A stretch of 64,000 nt of DNA from Bacteroidia bacterium. Its GTDB lineage: Bacteria; Bacteroidota; Bacteroidia; J057. Of the stretch, positions 6,815 through 15,889 are shown piece after piece (position 1 is the first letter of the stretch; each line of letters opens with the position of its first letter). Position numbers and translations under genes: made by a program. Where the stretch lies: contig JAUIKF010000003.1 in the NCBI GenBank assembly GCA_030430575.1, forward strand, positions 124,001 to 188,000, in the 5' to 3' direction. The notes beneath the pieces are model-generated. The model did not search any database and was not told the origin of the DNA. It saw only the letters and a list, made by a program, of their open reading frames with translations.

Positions 6815-9751
6815 ATGAGAATTTCTTACCTCCTTTGCATCTTATTACTCTCTACCACCTTTGTTTGGGCACAAGTCCCTGAAGGCGCTCAATATACTCC
6901 CGCCTCTTTGGTGGAAAATGCAGCACGCCAGGGCCAAGTTTTCCAGCCTACGTCTTTTTTCGATCTAAATAGGCAAGAATCTGACGTATCTACTCACCCC
7001 ATTCTCAGTCGCGCACTTCACCAAGGTACACTACTCTCCCTTCGTCAAGAAAGCCTTAACTCTTTTGTAGAAGAAGCCGCTCCTTCTATTTTATTAGAAG
7101 TACCTACCCTTGAAGGCACCCACACCTTAAAACTGGTTCAAGTTGAAATCATGGAACCAGGATTGAAAGTCCGGACATCTAGCCTAGGCGAAGTGGACAT
7201 CGATCCAGGGCTACACTATCGTGGAGTGGTCGATGGACAAACCAATTCTATTGTCGCTATCTCTATCTTCGAAAATGAAGTCATGGGTTACTTCAGTGCG
7301 CCCAACCTGAGTGGCAATTATGTCATAGGGAAAATAGTCGAAGAAAATACAACTCAGCATATCGTTTACAACGAATTAGATCTCAAAAGCCCCCGCGGGT
7401 TTGGCTGTGCGACCCTGCCCGATGGAGAAGGATATGACCCTGCTGACCTGCTACCCCAGCCGCTTTCAGAGGCGTTGACAGACTGTGTTCGCTTATATTT
7501 TGAACTGGATTATAATGTGTTCCAAAATCAGGGTTCCAATGTCCAGACGGCAACGAATTGGATCACAGGTATGTTTAACCAATCCATTACCTTATATGCC
7601 AATGAAAACATCAATATGGTGCTTTCTGACCTGTTCATTTGGACTTCATCCAGTCCTTATAGTGGAGGTTCTTCCACAATGCTTTCCCAGTTCAAGAGCC
7701 AAATCAGCTCTATGAATGGGGATCTAGGTCACCTGGTTTCTTATATCCCTTCAAGCGCCGGAGGCATCGCCGCAGGCTTTGCGGGAATCTGCAATAGCAA
7801 TATTGACAACTCTCTCTGTGTCACCCAGACCAACCCTTCTTATAGCACCGTTCCTACGTATTCACGTTCTGTGAAAGTGCTAACGCATGAGATAGGCCAC
7901 CTGCTCGGCTCACGCCATACTCACGCCTGTGTGTGGAATGGAAATAATACCGCCATTGATGGCTGTGCCTTGGCTACCGAAGGTAGCTGCCCCGTGCCTT
8001 CTATCCCGCCAGGCTTTGAAGGTACCATTATGAGCTATTGTGACTCTCGCGGCACTGCGCCCATTAACTTCAACTTGGGATTTGGCCCTCAGCCAGGCAA
8101 TGTCATCCGTAATTCAGTGACCAATGGCTCTTGCCTTTCACCTTGTGGTGGCGGCGGCAACGAATGTACTAGCACCATTACGAGCTATCCATATAGCAAT
8201 AATTTTGAAGCCAATTTGGGCTGGACACAAGGCAGCGGAGATGACTTTGATTGGACCCGTCGGACAGGTGGCACCCCTTCTTCAGGCACAGGCCCTAGCG
8301 GCGCTTCTGAAGGCAGCTACTATGCCTATATGGAAGTCTCCAGCCCCAATTATCCCAGCAAAACAGCTTACCTGAATTCGCCTTGTTTTGACCTCTCAGG
8401 GGTCACCAACCCTGAAATCACGTTTGATTATCACATGCTTGCCTCTCCAGGCACCTTGCGTCTTGACGCAAGTACGGATGGCAGCAGTTGGACAACTATC
8501 TGGTCTCTCACAGGTGACCAAGGCAGCGCTTGGCAAGGCGCTACCGTAAGTCTCAACGCTTACACCAACGAGACTGAACTCCGTCTCCGTTTCAATGGAA
8601 CCAGTGGAAGCACCTGGCAAGGTGACATGTGCGTAGATGACATTGGCGTTGCTGGAAGTGGCGGCGGTGGTGGCTGCAATGACACTGAGGTGACTTTGAC
8701 CCTAGTATTGGATAACTATCCTGGAGAGACTAGCTGGTCATTGACGGACGGTGGCGGTGCCACGGTGGCTTCAGGAAGTGGGTATGGCACTGCAGGTGCG
8801 ACCATCACTGAGACATTCTGCTTGGCGGATGATTGCTATGAGTTTACCATCAATGACTCATACGGAGATGGTATTTGCTGTGCTTATGGAAACGGTTCTT
8901 ATTCTTTGGATGCTGGAGGGACTAATCTGGCATCAGGCGGCGCATTTGGCTCTTCTGAGACATCTCAGATTGATATTGGCGGTGGATGTGGCAGTACTTG
9001 CCCACAAATTGACTTTAATGCTTACACCATCACCGCCTACGGCGGTCAGGATGCAGGAGGTTCTACCTTCCAAATCCAAGATGGCGGAGCGACTCTATAC
9101 CTCGCCAATAACAGTTGGAAATACATTTCCTATCCATATACCGTGACTGCCAATACAGTTATCGAATTTGACTTCCGCAGCACCTTGCAAGGTGAAATTC
9201 ACGGCGTTGCCTTTGACAATAACAACAGCATCAGCTCTAATTATAGTTTCAAAGTGCACGGAACCCAGAACTGGGGCCTCACCAATTACGACAACTACAG
9301 CGGCTCAAGCTGGACCACCTATACCATCCCAGTGGGTACGTTCTACACGGGTACTTTTGACCGCTTGGCCTTTATTTCTGATCACGATGCTTCGCCTAGC
9401 AATGGCAATTCTTACTTCAGAAATGTAAAAGTCTACGAAGGAAGCTGTGGCGGATCCGACAACGTGATCGCGCCTGTAGGTGAAATCCTCATCGGTGATG
9501 AAGCAGAATTGGATATTCGGGTCTTCCCAAATCCATTCAGAGACGAAGTATCTGTATTCATCCCGTATGTAGCTGATGAAATGGCTTCTGTAGAGATCTA
9601 TAATGCCGTAGGCAAAATGGTCTTCAAGCAGACACGCGTTGCGACAGGATCACAAGTTGATCTTCAGCCAGAGATCGCTGCTGGCGTCTATTTCATCCGC
9701 GTACAGGTGGGTGAGATGCAGACCAATGTGAAATTGGTGAAGGCGAAATAA
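6815..9751 (+). CDS. Secreted metzincin metalloprotease with T9SS sorting domain
   Basis: 978 residues with a signal peptide (MRISYLLCILLLSTTFVWAQ). The catalytic domain (about 220-445) has the metzincin zinc motif HEIGHLLGSRH (His358, His362, His368; Glu359 as catalytic base) and a later Met-turn (TIMSYC), as in M12B-type reprolysins. Two beta-rich domains follow: a MAM-like segment with SPCFDLSGVTNPEITFDYHM, and a GDGICC-containing domain. The C-terminus (about 905-978) is a type IX secretion sorting domain (VFPNPF ... VEIYNAVGKMV ... GVYFIRVQVGE). The protein is therefore probably exported to the cell surface or medium and degrades proteins there. A strong terminator follows. Confidence 0.93.
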   Translation: MRISYLLCILLLSTTFVWAQVPEGAQYTPASLVENAARQGQVFQPTSFFDLNRQESDVSTHPILSRALHQGTLLSLRQESLNSFVEEAAPSILLEVPTLEGTHTLKLVQVEIMEPGLKVRTSSLGEVDIDPGLHYRGVVDGQTNSIVAISIFENEVMGYFSAPNLSGNYVIGKIVEENTTQHIVYNELDLKSPRGFGCATLPDGEGYDPADLLPQPLSEALTDCVRLYFELDYNVFQNQGSNVQTATNWITGMFNQSITLYANENINMVLSDLFIWTSSSPYSGGSSTMLSQFKSQISSMNGDLGHLVSYIPSSAGGIAAGFAGICNSNIDNSLCVTQTNPSYSTVPTYSRSVKVLTHEIGHLLGSRHTHACVWNGNNTAIDGCALATEGSCPVPSIPPGFEGTIMSYCDSRGTAPINFNLGFGPQPGNVIRNSVTNGSCLSPCGGGGNECTSTITSYPYSNNFEANLGWTQGSGDDFDWTRRTGGTPSSGTGPSGASEGSYYAYMEVSSPNYPSKTAYLNSPCFDLSGVTNPEITFDYHMLASPGTLRLDASTDGSSWTTIWSLTGDQGSAWQGATVSLNAYTNETELRLRFNGTSGSTWQGDMCVDDIGVAGSGGGGGCNDTEVTLTLVLDNYPGETSWSLTDGGGATVASGSGYGTAGATITETFCLADDCYEFTINDSYGDGICCAYGNGSYSLDAGGTNLASGGAFGSSETSQIDIGGGCGSTCPQIDFNAYTITAYGGQDAGGSTFQIQDGGATLYLANNSWKYISYPYTVTANTVIEFDFRSTLQGEIHGVAFDNNNSISSNYSFKVHGTQNWGLTNYDNYSGSSWTTYTIPVGTFYTGTFDRLAFISDHDASPSNGNSYFRNVKVYEGSCGGSDNVIAPVGEILIGDEAELDIRVFPNPFRDEVSVFIPYVADEMASVEIYNAVGKMVFKQTRVATGSQVDLQPEIAAGVYFIRVQVGEMQTNVKLVKAK

Positions 9752-9772
9752 TAGAGAGGCAACCTTGTATTT

Positions 9773-9823
9773 AGACCTCGGAGGATTAATAGGCGATACT
9801 GGCTAAATCCTCCGAGGTCTTTT
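9773..9823. terminator. Terminator-like 15-bp palindrome between convergent genes
   Basis: Perfect stem AGACCTCGGAGGATT (9773-9787) / AATCCTCCGAGGTCT (9806-9820), an 18-base loop, then TTTT. It sits between the protease (+) and tolC (-) and could serve both. The CCTCGGAGG core resembles intergenic palindromes common in this phylum, so it may also be a REP-type repeat. Confidence 0.8.
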
Positions 9824-9825
9824 CT

Positions 9826-11391
9826 TTATGGATTCCCCAACAATCCCATTGCGAACCTAGTCGCCAACTGCGCCTTTTGGTTCTTGGTAAGCAGCTCTAC
9901 CAATTTGACTTGTGCATTGATATAGCCCAATTCCCGCGAATTCACCATAAAAAGAGAACTTTCTCCTATATCAAACAACCGCCGCTCCCCTGCTAGCAAT
10001 TGACGGTAGTCTTCTACTGTCTGGGTATATAGATTGACTTGGTCAAAAGTCGTCTGCCAGTCGTTGAAGGAACTGATGATTTTGTAGGAAATGGAAGCAT
10101 TTTTTAGGGTAAAATCGAGGGTGGCTTCCTGAATTTTTAGGTCAGCCAAGCGTAAGGCGCCCCTTTCTTTTCGCAGAAAAACAGGCATATTGAAGGAAAA
10201 TCCCCATTTATAATTATTCACCGAATAGGCAGCAAATGGGTCCCCATTGATAGGCTGGGCGATGGCGTTGTAATTGAGGTCCAACTGAGGCTTCAACTGC
10301 TCCTGCTTCAGGCGCCTACTGATCGCCAATTGATCCAGCTTGTACTGATACTGCTGCAAGGAAGGATGTGCATTGACCAGGCTATCTAATTTAGCATATA
10401 AGTCACCTTCCACTTCCAGGACGGATAGCCCATCGACTCCCAATGGGACCGTACCTGCTTCCACTTCCAGCGGAACAATGCCATCCACCCACAAATACAC
10501 AGACAGCAAAGCCGTCGAGTTGACGAAATCCAGCTGCGCTTGTTGATACCGAAGGCGCCTATTTTGAACCTGGATGCCCGCCTCAAGGGTGTCAATGGGC
10601 GGACGATCGCCTAACACTGCCCCCCGTTTCGTGGCATCAAAACGCACCGTAGCGAGTTGCAAGGCATTTTCATACACCGCCAAGGTATTATATGCCTTAA
10701 ACCATTCCCAGTAGACGCTAGCAGCCTCATACAGCAAGTCATTGAGGATCAACTGCCGCTCCAGTTGTGTCATCTCTTCGTACAGCTGAGCCCGTCTCAG
10801 TTCCGCTCTACGCTTATCGATAAACAGCCCTGCTCCAAGGGAAATAGAAGCACCTGCATACCATAGCCCGCCACCTGAGGTGTTGTTTTCTGGATTGAGA
10901 AAAAGGCCCCCATTCTGTTCAAAGGCGGTTTTGAGTTCTATTCCAAACCAAGTTGGGATTTTCACGCCCCCATTGATCAGGCTATAGTATTCCTTGTCTT
11001 TAAAGTATTTTTGGGACATATCCGCGAATGCCTTTGGATCAAAGGCACCTCGTGCTTGCATGACAGTCGCCGCCCCTTTCAGCAACTCAATATCCGCTCG
11101 CTTAGCGACAGGGTGATGTGCCTGCACGATGTCCAAATACGCCTCCAACGTCAAGACTTTTTCAGCATTTTGTTGGGCTATAATTGTCCCAGGCAGGCAG
11201 AGGCAAAAGAAAAATGAGGCCGCTTTGAAAATTCCTTTTAAGGAATTTGCCTTCTTGCGACGGGTTGAAACCCAGTCGCAATAGTAAAAAATGACAGGCA
11301 AAGAACTATTGCGACTGGACTTTAGTCCGTCGCAAAAGGGAAAAAAGTCAAATTTGACTTTCTGGAGCGGACTCAAAAAAAGGTATTTCAA
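9826..11391 (-). CDS. tolC: TolC-family outer-membrane efflux protein with REP-derived N-terminal extension
   Basis: 521-residue frame; the TolC fold starts near residue 78 (KVLTLEAYLDIVQAHHP), with long helical stretches and the final LGYINAQVKLVELLTKNQKAQLATRFAMGLLG segment. It forms the outer-membrane channel for the HlyD adaptor and ABC pump encoded upstream. A normal-looking signal peptide (GIFKAASFFFCLCLPGTIIAQ) begins only at residue 53. The first 50 residues are encoded largely by two inverted REP-like palindromes (11255-11335). No ATG lies nearer the signal peptide. The ATG at 11391 follows the hlyD stop by two bases, so it may be the original coupled start with REP DNA inserted behind it. 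Confidence 0.85.
   Translation of the reverse strand: MKYLFLSPLQKVKFDFFPFCDGLKSSRNSSLPVIFYYCDWVSTRRKKANSLKGIFKAASFFFCLCLPGTIIAQQNAEKVLTLEAYLDIVQAHHPVAKRADIELLKGAATVMQARGAFDPKAFADMSQKYFKDKEYYSLINGGVKIPTWFGIELKTAFEQNGGLFLNPENNTSGGGLWYAGASISLGAGLFIDKRRAELRRAQLYEEMTQLERQLILNDLLYEAASVYWEWFKAYNTLAVYENALQLATVRFDATKRGAVLGDRPPIDTLEAGIQVQNRRLRYQQAQLDFVNSTALLSVYLWVDGIVPLEVEAGTVPLGVDGLSVLEVEGDLYAKLDSLVNAHPSLQQYQYKLDQLAISRRLKQEQLKPQLDLNYNAIAQPINGDPFAAYSVNNYKWGFSFNMPVFLRKERGALRLADLKIQEATLDFTLKNASISYKIISSFNDWQTTFDQVNLYTQTVEDYRQLLAGERRLFDIGESSLFMVNSRELGYINAQVKLVELLTKNQKAQLATRFAMGLLGNP
11255..11335. repeat. Inverted pair of REP-like palindromes inside the tolC 5' end
   Basis: Two 31-base copies in opposite orientation (11255-11285 and 11305-11335). 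Each folds as TTGCGAC/GTCGCAA outer stem plus a 5-bp inner stem with a one-base bulge. Inner stems are GGGTT/AACCC in one copy and GGACT/AGTCC in the other: two base pairs changed on both sides, preserving pairing. The TAGT tail is conserved in both. Confidence 0.88.
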
Positions 11392-11393
11392 GG

Positions 11394-12749
11394 CTATTTG
11401 GATTTGGATTCGGGTTTAGACGAAAGAGAAGGCTTATAATAATCAGGCGGAAAACCGTTGATCTGCCGCCAGAGTTCGTACCAGATGGGCACATCTTTGA
11501 GCAAGACCATAGACGTAGCACCAGCGCCTACCCGCAAAGCATCCGGCCATGGATGATCCTCGGGATCAGGAGCCACCAATATGCGATAAGCCCCATTATC
11601 ACTGATAAAGTTGTCGATGGCATAGACCTTGCCACCGTAGGTGCCATAACTCGTATTGGGCCAACCAGAAAATACGATAGCAGGCCACCCATCAAACTGG
11701 ATACGAACCGTCTCTCCTTTCTCTAACAGAGGAAGGTCGAGAGGTTTTACATACATCTCCACGGCCAGGTCATATGATGCTGGCATGATACTGATGATGT
11801 TCGACCCTGCCTTTACCGTTTCACCAATACCTGACTGGATCGCCTTCGTGATATACCCACTCTGAGGCGCAGTGATGAAATACAAACCATTTCGTACGGA
11901 GTAGTTTGCATACTGATTTTGCAATTTGGTGACATTCGCTTCAGCATCGTATTTGCCTGAAAAAGCAGTGAATTTATCTGAATTTGCCTTGGCAATATCT
12001 TTTTGATACTGGGCGCGGATAGAGACGATTTCCACCTGGGCATTGAGTACTTCATTTCTACTCGCAAGGAGCTTATTCTCAGTAGAAATCTTATAAGCCA
12101 ATGCCTTTTGCAAGGTCATTTTCCGTTTTTCCAAGTCTGTAAGAGATTTTAGCCCATCTTTATACAGGTTTTCCATCCGATTTAACTGCTCCTGGGCAAT
12201 GTCAAAATTGGTGGTGGCAGCCTGGAAGTCGATGCTGTCAGAAGCGACTTTCAGCTTTGCCTGTTGCAACTTGTTTTGCGCCTGTTGCAGTTTTAGCTGG
12301 CGTGTCTGCACCAAAGCCTCGATTTGATTTTCCAATGCCTTTACCTTACTCGAATAGGCATTGACAGACATCTCCTTGGCTTGTACCTGCTGTTGGGTTC
12401 TAGGCAACAGTTGGGGGTCAAAGTAGTCCGCTTTGACTTCGGAGATATACAAGATGGTGTCCCCCTTTTTCACAAAATCGCCTTCCTGTACATACCATTT
12501 CTCTATTCGTCCATCTATGATCGAATGGATAGTCTGGGGCCGCTGCCCAGGCTTAAGCGCGGTGACGTTTCCCCTGGATCGAATATTCTGGGTCCAGGGA
12601 AGGAACATGAGGATCAGTGTCAGGATGAATAAAAAGGTAATCAACCGAATTAATACACGCCCAGATTGTCGCCCCTCGACCTTGTATAAAGCAGGATATT
12701 TTTCTGGAGGCACATAGGCCCTGACACTATTGGGAGAAATATTAAGCAT
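11394..12749 (-). CDS. HlyD-family periplasmic adaptor protein
   Basis: About 451 residues from the ATG at 12749, chosen because ATGCTTAA overlaps the stop of the upstream ABC gene; an ATG at 12791 would add 14 residues inside that gene. One N-terminal membrane segment (VLIRLITFLFILTLILMFLPW), then a lipoyl/barrel-sandwich half (IHSIIDGRIEKWYVQEGDFVKKGDTILYIS), a long coiled coil (about 110-290), and the second half (FITAPQSGYITKAIQSGIGETVKAG). It joins an inner-membrane ABC transporter to TolC for one-step export. The coiled coil is long, as in type I secretion adaptors. Downstream tolC starts two bases after the stop. Confidence 0.9.
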   Translation of the reverse strand: MLNISPNSVRAYVPPEKYPALYKVEGRQSGRVLIRLITFLFILTLILMFLPWTQNIRSRGNVTALKPGQRPQTIHSIIDGRIEKWYVQEGDFVKKGDTILYISEVKADYFDPQLLPRTQQQVQAKEMSVNAYSSKVKALENQIEALVQTRQLKLQQAQNKLQQAKLKVASDSIDFQAATTNFDIAQEQLNRMENLYKDGLKSLTDLEKRKMTLQKALAYKISTENKLLASRNEVLNAQVEIVSIRAQYQKDIAKANSDKFTAFSGKYDAEANVTKLQNQYANYSVRNGLYFITAPQSGYITKAIQSGIGETVKAGSNIISIMPASYDLAVEMYVKPLDLPLLEKGETVRIQFDGWPAIVFSGWPNTSYGTYGGKVYAIDNFISDNGAYRILVAPDPEDHPWPDALRVGAGATSMVLLKDVPIWYELWRQINGFPPDYYKPSLSSKPESKSK

Positions 12750-14469
12750 CGTCGATAGTTTTAAAATTGGTGTATTGTCGCATCTCCTCATAATTGCCCG
12801 TTTGGGCTATTCTTCCGCCTTCCATAATGGCAATTTGGTTGCATCTTTTCGCCAAATAAGCATTGGAAGAGACGGCAACTAGCGTCCAACCATGTTCTGG
12901 CGAAGTGATAAAATCAATGATTTTCTTGCGCTCGGTGGGATCAATATGCTCGAAGGTGTCTTCCAAAATGAGCAATTTGGGTTTGTCCACAATGCTCCGA
13001 GCCAGCAGAAGTTTCTGGATGATACTACGTGGTAAGCGCTTTCCCTCAGGCTCTAAAAGGGTATCATATCCTTGGGGCAAACTTTTGATAAAATCCGCTA
13101 AATCTAAATTTTCCACTGCCCACCTCACCTGGTCGAAGGTCGCATCAGAACGCTTAATCGTAAGGTTTTCCAATACCGTCCCATAAAAAATCTGCTCTTG
13201 AGAGAGACAATCCCCAATAATGGACCGCAACGACCGCGGATCCAGGTTCCCCTTAGGCAAGTTATTATAAGCGATGTTGCCTTCCTGGGCATCGTACAGG
13301 CCCGCCAGGATTTGCAAAAAAGTACTTTTCCCAGAACCATTGGGTCCTGTAATCACCCATCGATCTCCGCATCCAATCGAGAAGGACAGGTTTTCTAAGG
13401 TTTTTTTAGGGTAATCAGGATAAGTGAAACTCAAGTCGCTGAGTGCTATCGCAATACCGCCTTCTGGACATGCACTCGCCACGTCAATTCCTGAACTCGG
13501 TTCTAATTCCATATCTGTCACCTGCCCGATTTTTTCGAGAGCTGTCAAGACATCATAGATAGTTTCAAGACTGGTAACCAGCTTCTCTACCGATGCCATC
13601 ACTAACAGGATGATGATCTCTGCCGCCACAAACTGGCCAATATTCATGTGCTGCTCGATGACCAGCAATCCCCCGATCGCTAGTAACCCAGTTGCCACCA
13701 AGACCTTAAACAAGACCATTAAAAAATACTGCCTTACTAAAATCTTGAAATGGCGATCACGAGCATTGAGATAATCACCGACATGCTTGTCTGTCCGGTC
13801 AAGTGGCAAATCTGTCATTCCAGCCAATTTGAAGGTCGTCCCTGTTCTTGCCAATTCCTCTAGCCAATAGACCACTTTGTATTTGTGCTTTGACTCTTCC
13901 AGACTTGTTTTAAGCCCTGATTTGGCAGTAAATCGAAAAAGTGCATATACCAGAATAATCAGAATTAGGCTGAAAGCAATAAAGAAAGGATGATAAAATG
14001 ACAGAAGTAGCAGCCCAAATATTACCTGCAAAGAAGCAGTAGAGAAGTCTATCAAGATTTTGGAAAGTCCCTTTTGCACAGACAAGGTATCAAAAAATCG
14101 ATTGATCAATTCAGGCGCATAATGATGATAAAGCACTTCAAGCCGTATCCTCGGAATACGGAATGCAAATTCAAAAGCAGCCCTGGTGAAAATCTTCTGC
14201 TGTAGGTTCTCTGTGATGCGTAATTGGAAGATCTGCAATACTCCGGTAATAGCTACCCCCATGATCACAAATAGCACCAGCACGCCCCAAGCTGTGCTGA
14301 TCTGCCCTCCTTGGATCAAGTTGATAATGGCCTGGATACCCAGCGGTAAAGATAGATTCACCAAACCGTTAAAAATCGCATAGACATAGACATTGCTGAT
14401 TTCTCGCTTATCGGGTTGGAGTAATAGCCAAAAACGTTGGATGGGAGTAATGGTATCTTTGGAATTCAT
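12742..14469 (-). CDS. ABC exporter (permease-ATPase) with degenerate ATPase motifs
   Basis: 575 residues: six membrane segments (about 30-310) and a nucleotide-binding domain. Walker A is intact (GPNGSGKS, residues 375-382). Other catalytic motifs deviate. Walker B reads LLILED (Glu503-Asp504) instead of hhhhDE; the LSGGQ signature is RLPRSIIQK (478-486); the H-loop histidine is Ser535 (VSSN). No C39 peptidase domain precedes the membrane part, unlike bacteriocin exporters. It is the first gene of a tripartite operon with hlyD and tolC, so it should feed substrate into that channel. The substrate is unknown, and ATP hydrolysis may be weak or rely on a non-canonical site. Confidence 0.88.
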   Translation of the reverse strand: MNSKDTITPIQRFWLLLQPDKREISNVYVYAIFNGLVNLSLPLGIQAIINLIQGGQISTAWGVLVLFVIMGVAITGVLQIFQLRITENLQQKIFTRAAFEFAFRIPRIRLEVLYHHYAPELINRFFDTLSVQKGLSKILIDFSTASLQVIFGLLLLSFYHPFFIAFSLILIILVYALFRFTAKSGLKTSLEESKHKYKVVYWLEELARTGTTFKLAGMTDLPLDRTDKHVGDYLNARDRHFKILVRQYFLMVLFKVLVATGLLAIGGLLVIEQHMNIGQFVAAEIIILLVMASVEKLVTSLETIYDVLTALEKIGQVTDMELEPSSGIDVASACPEGGIAIALSDLSFTYPDYPKKTLENLSFSIGCGDRWVITGPNGSGKSTFLQILAGLYDAQEGNIAYNNLPKGNLDPRSLRSIIGDCLSQEQIFYGTVLENLTIKRSDATFDQVRWAVENLDLADFIKSLPQGYDTLLEPEGKRLPRSIIQKLLLARSIVDKPKLLILEDTFEHIDPTERKKIIDFITSPEHGWTLVAVSSNAYLAKRCNQIAIMEGGRIAQTGNYEEMRQYTNFKTIDDA

Positions 14470-14670
14470 GGGTTGTCTTCTTTAAATCTGTGCAAATCTG
14501 GGGAATCTGTGGTAATTTTCCTGAATTAATGTGTATTATTCTCAAATCAGGTTTCTGCCATCCAAAGGAGTTATTTCATCGATATATATCCCAATACAAA
14601 CACAAGGATAGTATATTACTATCATGAATAATAGCAATACTATTATACCGCTTAGATTGTTTTACTAAAT

Positions 14671-15058
14671 ATGTGGTTTTATCAATTGACGGGTTTTCCA
14701 GAATTGTCTCCTAACCTTGGTGAGTCAGGTTTACTGCTCAGCATTACCAGTTGCCTATACTAGCCATCCAAAGCCACTCTGGGCTGATTTTGCTCAATTG
14801 GTGCTGGACGCAGCTTATGAAGCCACGTTTCATGCAGCTTGCCTGAATTTTGCCCGCACAGGCAACCCCAAATTATACCTTACCCTCCTTGGTGGCGGCG
14901 CTTTTGGCAATGAGGACGAGTGGATTTTATTTGCGATCAGGCGCTCTTTAGCCCTTTTCTATAGTTCGCCCCTAGAGGTGGCGATTGTGAGTTATGGGAG
15001 AAGTAACCCTGGGGTGCAAGAGTTGATCAATCAAATGGAAACACGAAATAACCAATGA
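14671..15058 (+). pseudogene. Internally deleted gene: N-terminal stub plus out-of-frame C-terminal remnant
   Basis: The ATG at 14671 opens MWFYQLTGFPELSPNLGE, which looks like a natural protein N-terminus but runs to a stop shortly after 14721. From about 14717 another frame encodes VSQVYCSALPVAY ... LTLLGGGAFGNEDEWILFAIRRSL ... VAIVSYG. This is the C-terminal part of a conserved protein family of roughly 300-400 residues known to me only as uncharacterised, in which a W-x-x-x-LTGF-x-E start and this end occur together. The middle appears deleted, with a frame change at about 14720. The remnant's only starts are TTG 14717 or GTG 14720. Its stop overlaps the next ATG (ATGA, 15055-15058). Confidence 0.6.
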
Positions 15059-15873
15059 AATACCGCATTCTCTTTTTATTCTATTTATCCCTCTTTTTTT
15101 CATGTACCTTTTCCGAACAGGAGGAGGCAAAGAGCACAGATGTGAAGAGCACAAAGGAACCTGTACAAGAAACGACGCCTCCTAAGCTCCAAATTGCTGA
15201 AGTCGATACGATGGTTGAGGAGGCTTCTTTTATGCAGTTTTTTGAGAGCTTTATGTGGGATGATTTCTTTCAAAAAACCAGGACCGATTTTCCCATTTAT
15301 AGTGATAAAGTGCTCATCTCAGATTCATCAAGCTGGACGTACCTGCCCTTTTTCACAAATACCTATGCAATCCCAATCATCCACGACGATACCCTCACCT
15401 ATTTTGACAAAGATATTGAGACAGAAGTGGTGACCATGTCGGTCATAGACATATACCAATCACAGTCAACCGATTATTTTTTTGATAAAACCAGTAAGCA
15501 ATGGCAATTGACAGGGATCAGTACATCTCCCTCCAGTAAGAAGGATGGAGATGATTTCTTCAAATTTCTCCATCAATTTTCTCAGGATTCCTTATTTCAA
15601 ATAGGCCATATTCAATTTCCTTTACCTTATCATTTCAATGACCCAGCAAATGATTATTCAAATGAGGAAGGTATACGCACAATTAATGATTGGACCTATA
15701 TAGAGGTAATCGAGAAAGGTATGAAACTCCTTTCACTAGATGTCATGGATACTTCAAGACCAATTAGGGATATTTTTTTCAGAGGAGTAGAAAATGGGAT
15801 ATATGTGCATTTCACATTTAAAAGAATAGATGGAGAGTGGTTTTTAGTTAAATTGATAGATCATTCCACTTAG
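15055..15873 (+). CDS. Lipoprotein with DUF4348-like domain
   Basis: 272 residues with a lipoprotein signal (MKYRILFLFYLSLFFSC), a charged linker, and a domain starting FMQFFESFMWDDFFQKTRTDFPI. The pattern F-x-x-F-x-x-x-F-x-x-D-x-x-F-Q-x-x-R-x-x-FP is that of DUF4348 lipoproteins from Bacteroidota, whose role is unknown. The C-terminus ends with a short YVHFTFKRIDGEWFLVKLID segment. The start overlaps the upstream pseudogene's stop by four bases, so it was probably its operon partner. Assignment to the DUF is from memory of the pattern. Confidence 0.7.
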   Translation: MKYRILFLFYLSLFFSCTFSEQEEAKSTDVKSTKEPVQETTPPKLQIAEVDTMVEEASFMQFFESFMWDDFFQKTRTDFPIYSDKVLISDSSSWTYLPFFTNTYAIPIIHDDTLTYFDKDIETEVVTMSVIDIYQSQSTDYFFDKTSKQWQLTGISTSPSSKKDGDDFFKFLHQFSQDSLFQIGHIQFPLPYHFNDPANDYSNEEGIRTINDWTYIEVIEKGMKLLSLDVMDTSRPIRDIFFRGVENGIYVHFTFKRIDGEWFLVKLIDHST

Positions 15874-15889
15874 GAATAGTGTAAATACC

